Shown in pieces: positions 45,796 through 54,220 of a stretch of 64,000 nucleotides of DNA. The DNA comes from Flagellimonas spongiicola (GTDB taxonomy: Bacteria > Bacteroidota > Bacteroidia > Flavobacteriales > Flavobacteriaceae), in the NCBI RefSeq assembly GCF_023502425.1, contig NZ_JAMFMA010000002.1, positions 248,001 to 312,000 on the forward strand, read 5' to 3'. Position 1 is the first letter of the stretch. Each line of letters opens with the position of its first letter. Under the pieces are notes generated by a model that was not told where the DNA came from, ran no database searches, and saw only the letters and a program-made list of their open reading frames with translations. The position numbers and the translations under genes were made by a program.

Positions 45796-46225
45796 TAAAT
45801 AAAGTTCCTCCCACAATCAGTGCCGCGGAAATGATCATTACATTTTTAATGATGTATTGACCTTCTAGTGTAGGGAGCAAATAATTGCCCTGTTGAAAAG
45901 TAATATCCGGTAAAAACACCAATGGCATAAATGTACCTACCATTTGAAGAAGCAACAGTCCAATGGCAATTTTGGTTGTTTTCTTGAATAAAAAGGTAAT
46001 TCCAATAACTACTTCCCACCAGCCAATTACCACAAGCCAACCTTCAGGACTGCCAAATGGAAGCCAAGCCACTGTGGCTTTTAATAGATCTGTGGCGGCA
46101 GATAGGCCGAAGGGTTTCAGAATTCCAAACCAGAAGAAGATTAAGGCAAAGGAAATACGTACTGCTGGAATGCCCCATTTACGCATTCTACCCGATATCG
46201 CTTGATCTAATGTCGCTTGGTCCAT
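45785..46225 (-). CDS. DoxX family membrane protein
   Basis: Four-helix membrane protein of 146 residues (helices about 20-38, 55-78, 84-102, 120-140). The ISFALIFFWFGILKPFG opening and the VVIGWWEVVIGITFLF segment fit DoxX/DoxD-like proteins, associated with thiosulfate:quinone oxidation or redox stress, although most members have no tested role. An interrupted inverted repeat lies at its start (46226-46257). Alone on its strand. Confidence 0.85.
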   Translation of the reverse strand: MDQATLDQAISGRMRKWGIPAVRISFALIFFWFGILKPFGLSAATDLLKATVAWLPFGSPEGWLVVIGWWEVVIGITFLFKKTTKIAIGLLLLQMVGTFMPLVFLPDITFQQGNYLLPTLEGQYIIKNVMIISAALIVGGTLFKKK

Positions 46226-46472
46226 TGTTGGATTTTAGTATAAAATTAGGGCCAACAGCTTCAATTTCAAAGTAATCCCAAGGATTCCTACAAAATTCCA
46301 CCCTATTGAAATTCTTCCTACAAGCACAATTTAAAGCCATATACCATTCACAAAAAAAAAGCTACCATTTATGTGGATTTTGACCCCATAAATAAAATTA
46401 TGAAACCATGGAATGGCAATCTCCTTAATTTCGAAGAGCTATTAAAATCAACCACATTAAACAAACGGGAAC
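46226..46472. other. Intergenic region upstream of DoxX, with an interrupted dyad
   Basis: TGTTGG-ATTTTA (46226-46237) faces TAAAAT (46241-46246) and CCAACA (46252-46257), an inverted repeat broken by five bases, abutting the DoxX start codon. The rest, to 46472, is AT-rich with poly-A near 46350 and shows no gene, RNA or promoter box I can support. Confidence 0.4.
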
Positions 46473-46574
46473 ATGGACACTGTAGATGAAAAAATTGGAT
46501 ATTTCTTCTGGTATTTTGTATTGGTATGTTCAGTATGTTCACTGATTACCAGTTTATACCATTATATCAACTAA
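46473..46574 (+). CDS. Possible 33-residue membrane peptide
   Basis: ATG at 46473 opens a frame of 33 codons ending in TAA at 46574. The first nine residues are acidic (MDTVDEKIG) and the rest is a single aromatic-rich hydrophobic helix with two Cys (about residues 10-29), ending LYHYIN. A strong terminator hairpin starts 5 bases past the stop, which supports a real transcript. Length, charge order and terminator are the only evidence; it could be chance. Confidence 0.45.
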   Translation: MDTVDEKIGYFFWYFVLVCSVCSLITSLYHYIN

Positions 46575-46605
46575 AAAAAGGGACCGAAATTCGGTCCCTT
46601 TTTCT
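46575..46605. terminator. Bidirectional intrinsic terminator before gap
   Basis: GGGACCG (46580-46586) pairs with CGGTCCC (46592-46598) around AAATT, with a run of A on the left and TTTTTCTTTT on the right. It can end the small rightward reading frame and the leftward gap transcript (stop at 46622). Confidence 0.85.
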
Positions 46606-46621
46606 TTTCCTATTGTTTTTT

Positions 46622-47614
46622 CTATCCTTTGATTTCCAAAATTTGACGTACCATTTGATTGGTGAAGCCCCATTCATTATCATACCAAGTCATCACCTTC
46701 AATAAATCGCCATCCACAACTCGAGTCATAGATAAATCCACAGTCGATGCATACGGACTTTTTATGATATCGGAAGATACAATTGGTTCATCCGTGGTAT
46801 CCAACACATTTGCATAACGGGCAGTTTCTGCTTCTTCCATTAAAATTTGGTTTACTTCCTCTGGAGTAACATTGCGCTCCATTACAAAGGTCATATCTGA
46901 AATAGAACCTACAGGTATTGGAACCCGGATGGCAACACCATCAAATTTACCCGCAAAAGCAGGCAATGCTTTTGTAGTTGCAATCGCTGCGCCTGTTGTA
47001 GTTGGAATCAAGTTCTGGGCACCTGCCCTTCCCATTCTAAAATTTTTACCTGATGGGGCATCCACTATACCTTGAGATGCTGTATATGCATGAACAGTGG
47101 TCATAATCGCTTTTTTAATCCCAATTCGGCGACCTAACACCTCAACCACAGGACTAATATTGTTCGTAGTACAGCTAGCACATGAGAACACGCTGGTTTG
47201 ACCATCATCTGAGTTTACACCGTGTACTACCGTCGGCGTATCCTCACTTTTTGTAGGCGCCGAGATGATTACTGTTTTAGCCCCTGCTTTGATGTGACGT
47301 TCGGCATCTTCACCTTTGGTGAATACGCCTGTGCTTTCAATTACCAAGTCAACACCAAATTCCTCCCACGGAAGTTCTTCAGGATTTCTGATGGATGAAT
47401 AATGGATTTTTTGTCCATCCACTACAAGCTTATCTCCCTCTGGGGATACTTCTTTTTCATAGATTCCATAGACCGTGTCATACTTTAACAAGTAAGCGGT
47501 ATTCTCAATGGAAACAATATCGTTTACGGCTACAACTTCCAGACCAGGAGTCTCGTTGATCACTTTTAAAGCGGCACGACCAATACGGCCCATACCGTTA
47601 ATTCCTATTTTCAT
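46622..47614 (-). CDS. gap: Glyceraldehyde-3-phosphate dehydrogenase, type I
   Basis: Glycolytic NAD-dependent enzyme of 330 residues. The Rossmann start INGMGRIGR (5-13), Asp32 typical for NAD preference, catalytic Cys148 in ASCTTNN, the general-base His175 in TVHAYTASQ and the phosphate-binding RAGAQNLIPTTTGAA segment are all visible. The phosphorylating role in glycolysis or gluconeogenesis follows. The next gene upstream on the same strand, 79 bases away, is a pyruvate-kinase-like protein. Confidence 0.97.
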   Translation of the reverse strand: MKIGINGMGRIGRAALKVINETPGLEVVAVNDIVSIENTAYLLKYDTVYGIYEKEVSPEGDKLVVDGQKIHYSSIRNPEELPWEEFGVDLVIESTGVFTKGEDAERHIKAGAKTVIISAPTKSEDTPTVVHGVNSDDGQTSVFSCASCTTNNISPVVEVLGRRIGIKKAIMTTVHAYTASQGIVDAPSGKNFRMGRAGAQNLIPTTTGAAIATTKALPAFAGKFDGVAIRVPIPVGSISDMTFVMERNVTPEEVNQILMEEAETARYANVLDTTDEPIVSSDIIKSPYASTVDLSMTRVVDGDLLKVMTWYDNEWGFTNQMVRQILEIKG

Positions 47615-47693
47615 TGTAATGTTCTTAAGGTTCTTAAATTGTTACCTTCCCTTAGTCCGATTTACAACGAAAAAATTACAGTTTTGATTGGGT

Positions 47694-49520
47694 TTACAAC
47701 CACTCTATTTTAGGCCACATACCTTCCTTTTTGTCGTGAAGGCTCTCCATGTTACCGAGGATCTCATCCAGCAGTTTTATGGCCTCGTTGATATAGGGCC
47801 CTTTATTGAGCATAACACATTCTGCCCGTATTGATGAAGTAATGTCGGTGATCTCTGATCTTGAAGGCAAACCATTCTTAGCCAAGCCCTCCAATACCTG
47901 TGTTGCCCAAACAACCGGTACATGCGCAGCACTACAAATGGAAAGAATCTCTTCTTGCACCTTGCCCATATTTTTCCAGCCCACTTCTAGGGCTAAGTCT
48001 CCTCTAGCAATCATAACACCCACCTGTTGGGTTTGCATAGCAGCTAGTAGTATTTTAAACAGGTTTCTATAAGCAAATCGTGTCTCGATTTTTAAAATCA
48101 AGCCCAGCTTGTCCTTTACATGAAGTCGCTCTAATGCTTCAAGTAATTCTTGTACATCATCAGCGGTATTAACAAAGGAGTAGTTGACAATATCTGCGTA
48201 TTGTGCCACAAATTCCAAATCTTGGCGGTCCTTTTCTGTAAGACCGGACAATCCCAAATCCATGGTAGGAAAGTTGATTCCTTTTTCCGCACGCAGTTTA
48301 GACCCATTGACACTTGCTTTTACGATACGAACTTCAAAATAATCAGAATGCACCTTTTCTATGACACCTTCTATTTTACCGTCATCAAACAAAATCGCCT
48401 CCCCTTCCTTGGCCTTGGAAACAATTGATGCAGGAATACAGGGTATCTTGCCCGGTTCAACGAGCTTTCCTTCCGTATCAAATACGGGTAATGATCCATG
48501 CTCTGGGTTTTTCGTGACCAATAACGTATTTCCAACATAGAGTGGTATAAACGAAACCACTTTTGGCAATTCGCCAACAATTATAGTATTCTTTTTGGAA
48601 CCTTTAATTCGCAATTCGGTTCCTGTTGTCACGTAAAGAGTCTTGTAGCTATTTAATGTGACTTTGTTCTTTTCAAGCGCAACTGCGCTTAATTTGCGTT
48701 TTTTTCCACGGCTATCTGTTAATGTCAGTACATCTCCAAGTTGTAGTTGTTGCAATTGCTCTTCCGTTACCGGTAGGGTGTTCGCTAAAAAATTAGCTTC
48801 TGAATCACTCACCAAGTTCACCTCCGCCGGACTCAGAACATGTCCCAAATCTGAACGCATGGGTCTAAATTTTCTAACCATGGGACCTGGTGTTAATTGA
48901 CCAGTCCTAATTTTTGGTCCAGCAAGATCCATTGCAATCTTAACCTCCCTGCTACAGGCTTTAGCAGCTTTTCTTACATTATCAATTATGGCTTTCCAGA
49001 CCTTTGGATTATCATGTGCGCAGTTAACTCTTGCACAATCCATCCCATCCTTCACCATTTCCAAAACCATATCATAATCAGTGGCGGAAAGTGTTGGTTG
49101 TGTCACCATAATTCTAACCCTTCGATTTTCTCGATTTCCACCAAATAGAAGTTCTGTATTCCTGTTTAGGATAGTACGGCCTTCGCCAATGTTCAAAAAA
49201 TTTGTAGTAGCAACAGGTGATGGTTGCTGTCCTAATTGGAACAAATTATGCTGGGCACTTATTAGACTACCAAGAATATTGCCCTCAGCATTCGCCAATC
49301 GACTTAATCCCAATAGCTTCAATTGTTGTTGTAGTGTTCGAATATCATGCCCTCTAAATGCTCCATAATGCACCAGATTTCTTCCACTTCCACTATACCT
49401 TTCACTAACTGAGCTTAAGGCTTGAATATGCTCCTGTTCTTGCTCCTCTAAGCTCTTGATGATCTCTGATATCCTATTGGTTAATTGGTGAATTTGGTCT
49501 TGAGGAAGATTCATAAACAT
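47694..49520 (-). CDS. Pyruvate-kinase-like barrel protein with N-terminal extension
   Basis: 608 residues. A helical extension (about 1-130, Gln- and Leu-rich) precedes a pyruvate-kinase barrel from about 134. Active-site elements present: ARVNCAHD (163-170, for ARLNxSH), DLAGPKIRTG (near 198-207), KIETRFAY (the catalytic Lys and metal Glu), IARGDLALEVG (metal Asp) and ATQVLEGLAKNGLPSRSEITD (substrate Thr and Arg). The B domain is long (about 215-395). The barrel ends VMLNKGPYINEAI in place of the usual VMLSGETAxG, and the allosteric C-terminal domain is missing. This may be a barrel-only paralogue with altered regulation or substrate rather than the main pyruvate kinase. A second ATG at 49514 is possible. 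Confidence 0.85.
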   Translation of the reverse strand: MFMNLPQDQIHQLTNRISEIIKSLEEQEQEHIQALSSVSERYSGSGRNLVHYGAFRGHDIRTLQQQLKLLGLSRLANAEGNILGSLISAQHNLFQLGQQPSPVATTNFLNIGEGRTILNRNTELLFGGNRENRRVRIMVTQPTLSATDYDMVLEMVKDGMDCARVNCAHDNPKVWKAIIDNVRKAAKACSREVKIAMDLAGPKIRTGQLTPGPMVRKFRPMRSDLGHVLSPAEVNLVSDSEANFLANTLPVTEEQLQQLQLGDVLTLTDSRGKKRKLSAVALEKNKVTLNSYKTLYVTTGTELRIKGSKKNTIIVGELPKVVSFIPLYVGNTLLVTKNPEHGSLPVFDTEGKLVEPGKIPCIPASIVSKAKEGEAILFDDGKIEGVIEKVHSDYFEVRIVKASVNGSKLRAEKGINFPTMDLGLSGLTEKDRQDLEFVAQYADIVNYSFVNTADDVQELLEALERLHVKDKLGLILKIETRFAYRNLFKILLAAMQTQQVGVMIARGDLALEVGWKNMGKVQEEILSICSAAHVPVVWATQVLEGLAKNGLPSRSEITDITSSIRAECVMLNKGPYINEAIKLLDEILGNMESLHDKKEGMWPKIEWL

Positions 49521-49830
49521 GGATTAAGCAGCAAAGTAAACAAGTGTTTTGCAATTCGATTCTGATTTAAATCACCACAACTCTAATTTAATGATTGTTT
49601 AACCTACAAAACAGATTTGTGATATCCGTAATGCTATGTTGTGAATCATGGTTTTCAATACGTAATTGGTTGTAGGGGTCTGATAGGGTCCTTTCATCCG
49701 ACCATGACCAGCAGCAAAAATGAGAGGGGAATAATTCGTAACATAGTCAAGGATTTAAAACCTTGCATTAAGATAGTCATATTTATCCTTTGACAACTGG
49801 AAGGATTATATTTGAGTACAAATTTGATCT
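49521..49830. other. Intergenic region before the arsenosugar-type operon
   Basis: 310 bases between divergent genes. It contains a TATATTTG box (49807-49814) and no credible gene; a 29-codon frame at 49704 has no supporting feature. The part from 49560 to 49740 shows no hairpin or repeat I would call. Confidence 0.5.
49807..49814 (+). promoter_or_regulatory. Bacteroidetes -7 promoter element of the arsenosugar-type operon
   Basis: TATATTTG matches TAnnTTTG exactly and lies 16 bases before the ATG of the first operon gene. TTTG occurs at 49789-49792, but with a 14-base spacer, shorter than usual for the -33 box. Confidence 0.55.
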
Positions 49831-50334
49831 ATGTCAATTCGAGCAATCTTAAGTTCAATTTTCTTATTTTCTTATGCGGTAAGAGGGCAATTGACCATAC
49901 CTTCTGTGCTGAAATCTTTGAATGAGGAATCCATACCGTACATAAGTGTCGAAGAATTCGCAAAACTTGAGAACACGGTTGTATTGGATGCGAGGTCGAA
50001 AGAAGAATATGATGTAAGCCGCATTGAAAAAGCTATTTGGATAGGCGACAAGAACATTGACCTGACATCGATTGGTGCCAGCATACCTAATAAAGATTCG
50101 TCAATTGTTGTGTATTGCTCCATCGGTGTTCGTTCCGAAGATGCAGCGGAAATACTAAAGACGGAAGGTTATTCCAATATTCAAAATTTGTATGGAGGTA
50201 TTTTTGAATGGAAGAACAAAGGTTTCCCTGTATATGACGCCAATAACCAACCTACAGAAAACGTGCATCCATTTAGTAAGTATTGGGGTAAGCTATTGAC
50301 CAATGCTAGAAAAGTTTACAGCACAAAAGAATAA
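49831..50334 (+). CDS. Exported rhodanese-like domain protein
   Basis: 167 residues with an N-terminal hydrophobic signal (about 3-18, before RGQ) and a rhodanese domain (about 35-135). The active-site loop is VYCSIGVRSE with the catalytic Cys near residue 92, complete for sulfur or arsenate-type chemistry. First gene of the operon; it overlaps the next by 32 bases. Rhodaneses of this kind are common in flavobacterial arsenosugar clusters; related folds include arsenate reductases of the Cdc25/Acr2 type, so a role with arsenic oxyanions is possible but unproven. Confidence 0.85.
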   Translation: MSIRAILSSIFLFSYAVRGQLTIPSVLKSLNEESIPYISVEEFAKLENTVVLDARSKEEYDVSRIEKAIWIGDKNIDLTSIGASIPNKDSSIVVYCSIGVRSEDAAEILKTEGYSNIQNLYGGIFEWKNKGFPVYDANNQPTENVHPFSKYWGKLLTNARKVYSTKE

Positions 50335-50959
50335 TACATTGGATACCAGCAAGAATTTATTGCTCATATTTACCCGTAATCCTGAATTGGGGAAATGCAA
50401 AACACGATTGGCCGCAAAAACGGGTGATGTTGCGGCCTTGGAAATCTATAAGTTTTTACTCAACCGCACCGTTGCATTCACTAAGGATCTGGCAACTTCA
50501 AAAAAAGTATACTACTCAGAGGAAATCTGGGATGAAGATATATGGCCCAATACCATTTATCAGAAAGAACTGCAAAAGGGCGAAAATTTGGGCATTCGCA
50601 TGAGAAACGCTTTCCAAAATGGTTTTGATTCTGGTTATGAAAAAATTATTATCATTGGTAGTGATATGTACGATCTTTCCCTATCTGAACTGGAAGATGC
50701 TTTTAAACAATTGGAATTAAACGATTATGTAATTGGACCGGCAGAAGATGGCGGATACTACCTTTTAGGGATGACCCAACTGAATGAGGCCCTTTTCGTA
50801 AATAAAGAGTGGGGCACATCAAGTGTCCTTGCATCTACATTGAAGAATATTGAAGATGAAAAAATAGCGTTGTTACCGGTAAAAAACGACGTGGATCACT
50901 ATGAAGACATTAAAGACATTGAGGCGTTTCAGCCTTTTATAAAACATATAAAAGAATGA
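50303..50959 (+). CDS. TIGR04282 family arsenosugar biosynthesis glycosyltransferase (DUF2064)
   Basis: 218 residues, GT-A fold. The LLLIFTRNPELGKCKTRLAAKTG start (about residues 14-36), the QKGENLGIRMRNAFQNGF motif (about 92-109), the metal-binding IIGSDMYDLS and the GPAEDGGYYLLGM loop are the family hallmarks. Thought to act in assembly of the sugar part of arsenosugars or arsenolipids. It overlaps the rhodanese gene by 32 bases and the phosphorylase gene by 4 (ATGA), showing tight coupling. A TTG inside the overlap is an alternative start. Confidence 0.9.
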   Translation: MLEKFTAQKNNTLDTSKNLLLIFTRNPELGKCKTRLAAKTGDVAALEIYKFLLNRTVAFTKDLATSKKVYYSEEIWDEDIWPNTIYQKELQKGENLGIRMRNAFQNGFDSGYEKIIIIGSDMYDLSLSELEDAFKQLELNDYVIGPAEDGGYYLLGMTQLNEALFVNKEWGTSSVLASTLKNIEDEKIALLPVKNDVDHYEDIKDIEAFQPFIKHIKE

Positions 50960-51771
50960 CCAAAAAACAACTTGAAGAATCTGTAGAGTACCTAAATAAA
51001 AAAGGTTTTGATTCCCCAGAAATTGGAATCGTGTTAGGTACTGGCTTGGGGCAATTGGTTTCGGAAATCGAAAATCCAATTGAAGCCCATTACAATCACA
51101 TCCCCTACTTTCCATTGGCAACAGTGGAATTCCATTCAGGAAAACTGATTTATGGTACAATAGCCGGAAAAAAGGCAGTGGTGATGCAAGGGCGTTTCCA
51201 CCTCTATGAAGGTTATGACTTTTTAGACATTACCTACCCTATTCGAGTTATGCACTTGTTGGGTATTAAAAAATTGTTTGTTTCCAATGCAGCTGGCGCC
51301 ATCAATTTGAATTTCAAAAAAGGCGATATGATGCTTATAGAAGATCATATTAATCTGCAAGGTGGATCTCCTTTGGCATTTAAAAATGTCGCCGAATTTG
51401 GCGATCGTTTTGTGGACATGGCAGACCCTTACGATTTGGAAATGCGCACCAAAGTTGAAGCTATTGCAAAGGAAAATGGAATTTCGCTACAAAAAGGTGT
51501 CTATGCGTCAGTGGTAGGTCCGCAATTGGAAACCAAAGCGGAATACCGCATGCTCAAAATATTGGGTGCCGATGCAGTGGGAATGAGTACCGTACCCGAA
51601 GTAATTGTTGCCAATCATTTACGACTACCCATTGTAGCCGTTTCCGTTTTAACGGATGAATGCGACCCTGACAACTTGCAACCGGTTAACATTCAGGAAA
51701 TTATAGAAATCGCCGGCAATACTGAACCAAAAATGATTAAACTCTTCAAAGAACTAATTAAAGCAATATGA
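50956..51771 (+). CDS. Purine-nucleoside phosphorylase (trimeric PNP/MTAP family)
   Basis: 271 residues. Family residues are visible: GTGLG phosphate loop (28-32), His82 in GRFHLYEG, NAAGA (111-115), Glu192 in GPQLETKAE and Met210 in VGMSTVPEV. At the purine-recognition position that is Asn in 6-oxopurine enzymes (TN) this protein has Thr233-Asp234 (VLTDECDP), as in MTA phosphorylase, which uses Asp for adenine. This would fit removal of adenine from a 5'-deoxy-5'-dimethylarsinoyl adenosine, the step expected in the operon. It overlaps the ArsM gene by 4 bases. Confidence 0.9.
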   Translation: MTKKQLEESVEYLNKKGFDSPEIGIVLGTGLGQLVSEIENPIEAHYNHIPYFPLATVEFHSGKLIYGTIAGKKAVVMQGRFHLYEGYDFLDITYPIRVMHLLGIKKLFVSNAAGAINLNFKKGDMMLIEDHINLQGGSPLAFKNVAEFGDRFVDMADPYDLEMRTKVEAIAKENGISLQKGVYASVVGPQLETKAEYRMLKILGADAVGMSTVPEVIVANHLRLPIVAVSVLTDECDPDNLQPVNIQEIIEIAGNTEPKMIKLFKELIKAI

Positions 51772-52733
51772 GTTATTTAGATGCAACACAAGATTTATAC
51801 AAAGAAGCGGCATTATCCCCTGACGTCGGTCTTTGTTGTACAACCAATCCCATTTGGCAGTTTCCAGGCCTTTCCATCCCTAAAATCATGCAGGAAATGA
51901 ATTACGGGTGTGGAAGTACGGTATCTGCGCAGGATTTGGTAAACGATCCTAAAGTGCTATATGTTGGAGTAGGTGGTGGAATGGAACTATTGCAATTCTC
52001 CTATTTTTCGCGTCAAAAAAGTGGTGTGATCGGCGTGGATTCCGTGGACGAAATGTTAGAAGCTTCCCGAAAAAATTTCAAAATCGCCGAGGAAGAAAAC
52101 GATTGGTTTAAAAGCGAATATGTGGATTTGGTCAAAGGTGATGCCTTAAACCTGCCTGTTCCTGATGAGAGTATTGATGTTGCCGCGCAAAACTGTCTGT
52201 TCAACATCTTTAAAATGGACGATTTAAAAAAAGCAGTAGCCGAAATGTACCGCGTTTTAAAACCACACGGAAGATTGGTCATGAGTGATCCAACCTGCGA
52301 ACAACCCATGAATGATGAATTAAGAAATGATGACCGCCTAAGAGCGCTATGCTTAAGCGGAAGCATCCCAATTAAGGATTATGTCAAGGTGCTTACCGAT
52401 GCAGGTTTCGGTACGATTGAAATACGAGGCAGAAGAGCCTATCGTGTTTTGACTCCCAACCACTATCCAACGGATGAACTGGTGTATATAGAATCCATTG
52501 AAATAGCCGCCATAAAAGACCCGATGCCTGAAGATGGACCTTGCATGTTTACTGGAAAAACGGCCATTTACTATGGTGAGGAGGAGTACTTTGATGACGG
52601 ATTGGGACATGTTCTTTTACAAAATCAACCTTTAGCGGTATGCGATAAGACCGCTGCTGCTTTGGCCAAAGCTTCAGACGAGATATTTGTAAGCGAAAGT
52701 ACATGGCATTATAATGGTGGTGGGTGCTGCTAA
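51768..52733 (+). CDS. arsM: Arsenosugar-biosynthesis arsenite methyltransferase ArsM
   Basis: SAM-dependent methyltransferase of 321 residues that methylates As(III) stepwise. The SAM site is VLYVGVGGGMELL (63-75) with the acidic DS at 91-92 (GVDSVDEML). Cysteines fall where arsenite ligands are expected: Cys48 in NYGCG, Cys143 in AAQNCLFN and Cys195 in ALCLSG. Further Cys pairs occur at 23-24 and at the extreme C terminus (320-321), the latter in GGGCC, a feature of the arsenosugar-type subgroup. It overlaps the phosphorylase gene and is followed 42 bases later by a DUF547 gene. Confidence 0.92.
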   Translation: MSYLDATQDLYKEAALSPDVGLCCTTNPIWQFPGLSIPKIMQEMNYGCGSTVSAQDLVNDPKVLYVGVGGGMELLQFSYFSRQKSGVIGVDSVDEMLEASRKNFKIAEEENDWFKSEYVDLVKGDALNLPVPDESIDVAAQNCLFNIFKMDDLKKAVAEMYRVLKPHGRLVMSDPTCEQPMNDELRNDDRLRALCLSGSIPIKDYVKVLTDAGFGTIEIRGRRAYRVLTPNHYPTDELVYIESIEIAAIKDPMPEDGPCMFTGKTAIYYGEEEYFDDGLGHVLLQNQPLAVCDKTAAALAKASDEIFVSESTWHYNGGGCC

Positions 52734-52775
52734 ATTTTGGCACATCAATCGCAAAAAAAGTGAATAAAAAATTGC

Positions 52776-53519
52776 ATGAAATTCTTACTTCGTAATCCAT
52801 TAGTGTTGCTATTGGTGATGGCTTTAGGCACACCAATTTCAAATGCACAACCTGCTGAAAGCGAAAGCTCGATGGTCAAACATGACCAATGGGGTGTTTT
52901 GCTGAAAAAACATGTGGATTTGGATGGTAATGTGGATTACGAAGGATTTGAATTGGATGTTGCCCAGCTAGAATCCTATTTAGCATTACTTGCTGCAAAT
53001 CCTCCGGAAGCAAATTGGAGCAAGCAACAAAAACTCGCATTTTACATCAATCTATACAATGCGGCTACAGTTAAATTGATTGTGGACCATTACCCAGTTA
53101 ATAGCATAAAGGACATCCCAAGTAGATGGAAGAAAAAATGGATACCTATTGGAGATGACCGTGTTTCATTAAATTATATTGAGCATCAGGTTTTACGAAA
53201 AATGGGAGAACCCCGAATTCATTTTGCAATTAACTGCGCATCGTATTCTTGCCCAAAATTGATGAACATGCCTTTTACAGCTCAAAGCATGGAACGATTA
53301 CTTTCCAAAGCAGCAGTTGATTTTGTAAATGACGACAAACGAAATCGATTTGGCAGTGGAAAGGCCGAGTTATCCAGAATCTTTAAATGGTTCAGCGAAG
53401 ATTTCACCACGAATTCCACCTTATTGGAATATGTGAACGTATATCTTGACAGTCCTATATCAAAAGGAGCAAAAGTGGAATACCTAGAATATGATTGGAA
53501 ATTGAATGAGTCCAAATAA
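52776..53519 (+). CDS. DUF547 domain protein (arsenosugar operon)
   Basis: Exported protein of 247 residues with a signal peptide ending SNAQ (about 25). The DUF547 core shows LAFYINLYNAATVKLIVDHYP (about residues 90-110 in part) and the conserved Cys motif FAINCASYSCPKL (about 150-162). The domain has no established biochemistry. Its place between arsM and the TIGR04283 gene, with a 14-base overlap to the latter, recurs in flavobacterial arsenosugar clusters, so it probably acts in that pathway at the envelope. A second DUF547 protein is at 58467. Confidence 0.88.
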   Translation: MKFLLRNPLVLLLVMALGTPISNAQPAESESSMVKHDQWGVLLKKHVDLDGNVDYEGFELDVAQLESYLALLAANPPEANWSKQQKLAFYINLYNAATVKLIVDHYPVNSIKDIPSRWKKKWIPIGDDRVSLNYIEHQVLRKMGEPRIHFAINCASYSCPKLMNMPFTAQSMERLLSKAAVDFVNDDKRNRFGSGKAELSRIFKWFSEDFTTNSTLLEYVNVYLDSPISKGAKVEYLEYDWKLNESK

Positions 53520-54207
53520 TTCCATAAGCATAATCATTCCTGTCCTTAATGAAGAACGGTTGATTGGGAAAGTGATTGACCATCTTCATAAAACCAGTAC
53601 CACGCTTGCCATCAAGGAAATCTTATGTGTGGATGGAGGGAGTAGTGATAATACATGTGAAATTGTAAAGACTCGAGGGGCCACAGTGATTGAATCTGGT
53701 AAAGGACGAGCTAAACAGATGAACAAGGGCGCGCGAAATGCTACAGGTAAAATACTCTATTTCTTGCACGCCGATACGTTCACTCCGCAAAAGTTCGATG
53801 AACAAATTCTTGAAGCCATTGGACAAGGGTACGATTCCGGCTGTTTCCGTATGAAATTTGATACTAGAAATCCTATTTTAAGGTTTTTTGCTTATTTATC
53901 TCGAATTAATCATCGGCTGTGCAGAGGTGGGGATCAATCGTTGTTTGTAAAACGAGACTTATTCAATAAAACTGAGGGTTTTAACGAAGCATATCTTATT
54001 TACGAAGACACGGAATTCATCACTAGACTTTATAAAAAGTCCAAATTCAAGATAATTCCAGATGCCGTAATAACCTCAGCAAGGAAATACAGGGAGAAAG
54101 GTTGGCTTCGTGTTCAATATCACTTTGGAATGATACATCTAAAAAATTACATGGGAGCTGAACCCGAAGAATTATACAGTTATTACAAAAAAAATATTCT
54201 GGCCTAA
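53506..54207 (+). CDS. TIGR04283 family arsenosugar biosynthesis glycosyltransferase
   Basis: 233-residue family 2 glycosyltransferase. SIIIPVLNEERLIGKVI near the start, the nucleotide-binding VDGGSSDNT (about 43-51), the DxD equivalent HADT (about 86-89) and the diagnostic RGGDQSLFVKRDLFNKTEGF segment (about 140-159) are present. Expected to attach a sugar-alcohol or glycerol-type group to the arsenosugar. Last gene of the operon, convergent with the LysM gene 13 bases away. Confidence 0.92.
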   Translation: MSPNNSISIIIPVLNEERLIGKVIDHLHKTSTTLAIKEILCVDGGSSDNTCEIVKTRGATVIESGKGRAKQMNKGARNATGKILYFLHADTFTPQKFDEQILEAIGQGYDSGCFRMKFDTRNPILRFFAYLSRINHRLCRGGDQSLFVKRDLFNKTEGFNEAYLIYEDTEFITRLYKKSKFKIIPDAVITSARKYREKGWLRVQYHFGMIHLKNYMGAEPEELYSYYKKNILA

Positions 54208-54220
54208 GTTACTGAGCGCA

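Noticed and set aside
49704..49793. 29-codon frame in the gap before the rhodanese gene
   Set aside because: No terminator, no conserved pattern and it overlaps the likely promoter region of the operon.
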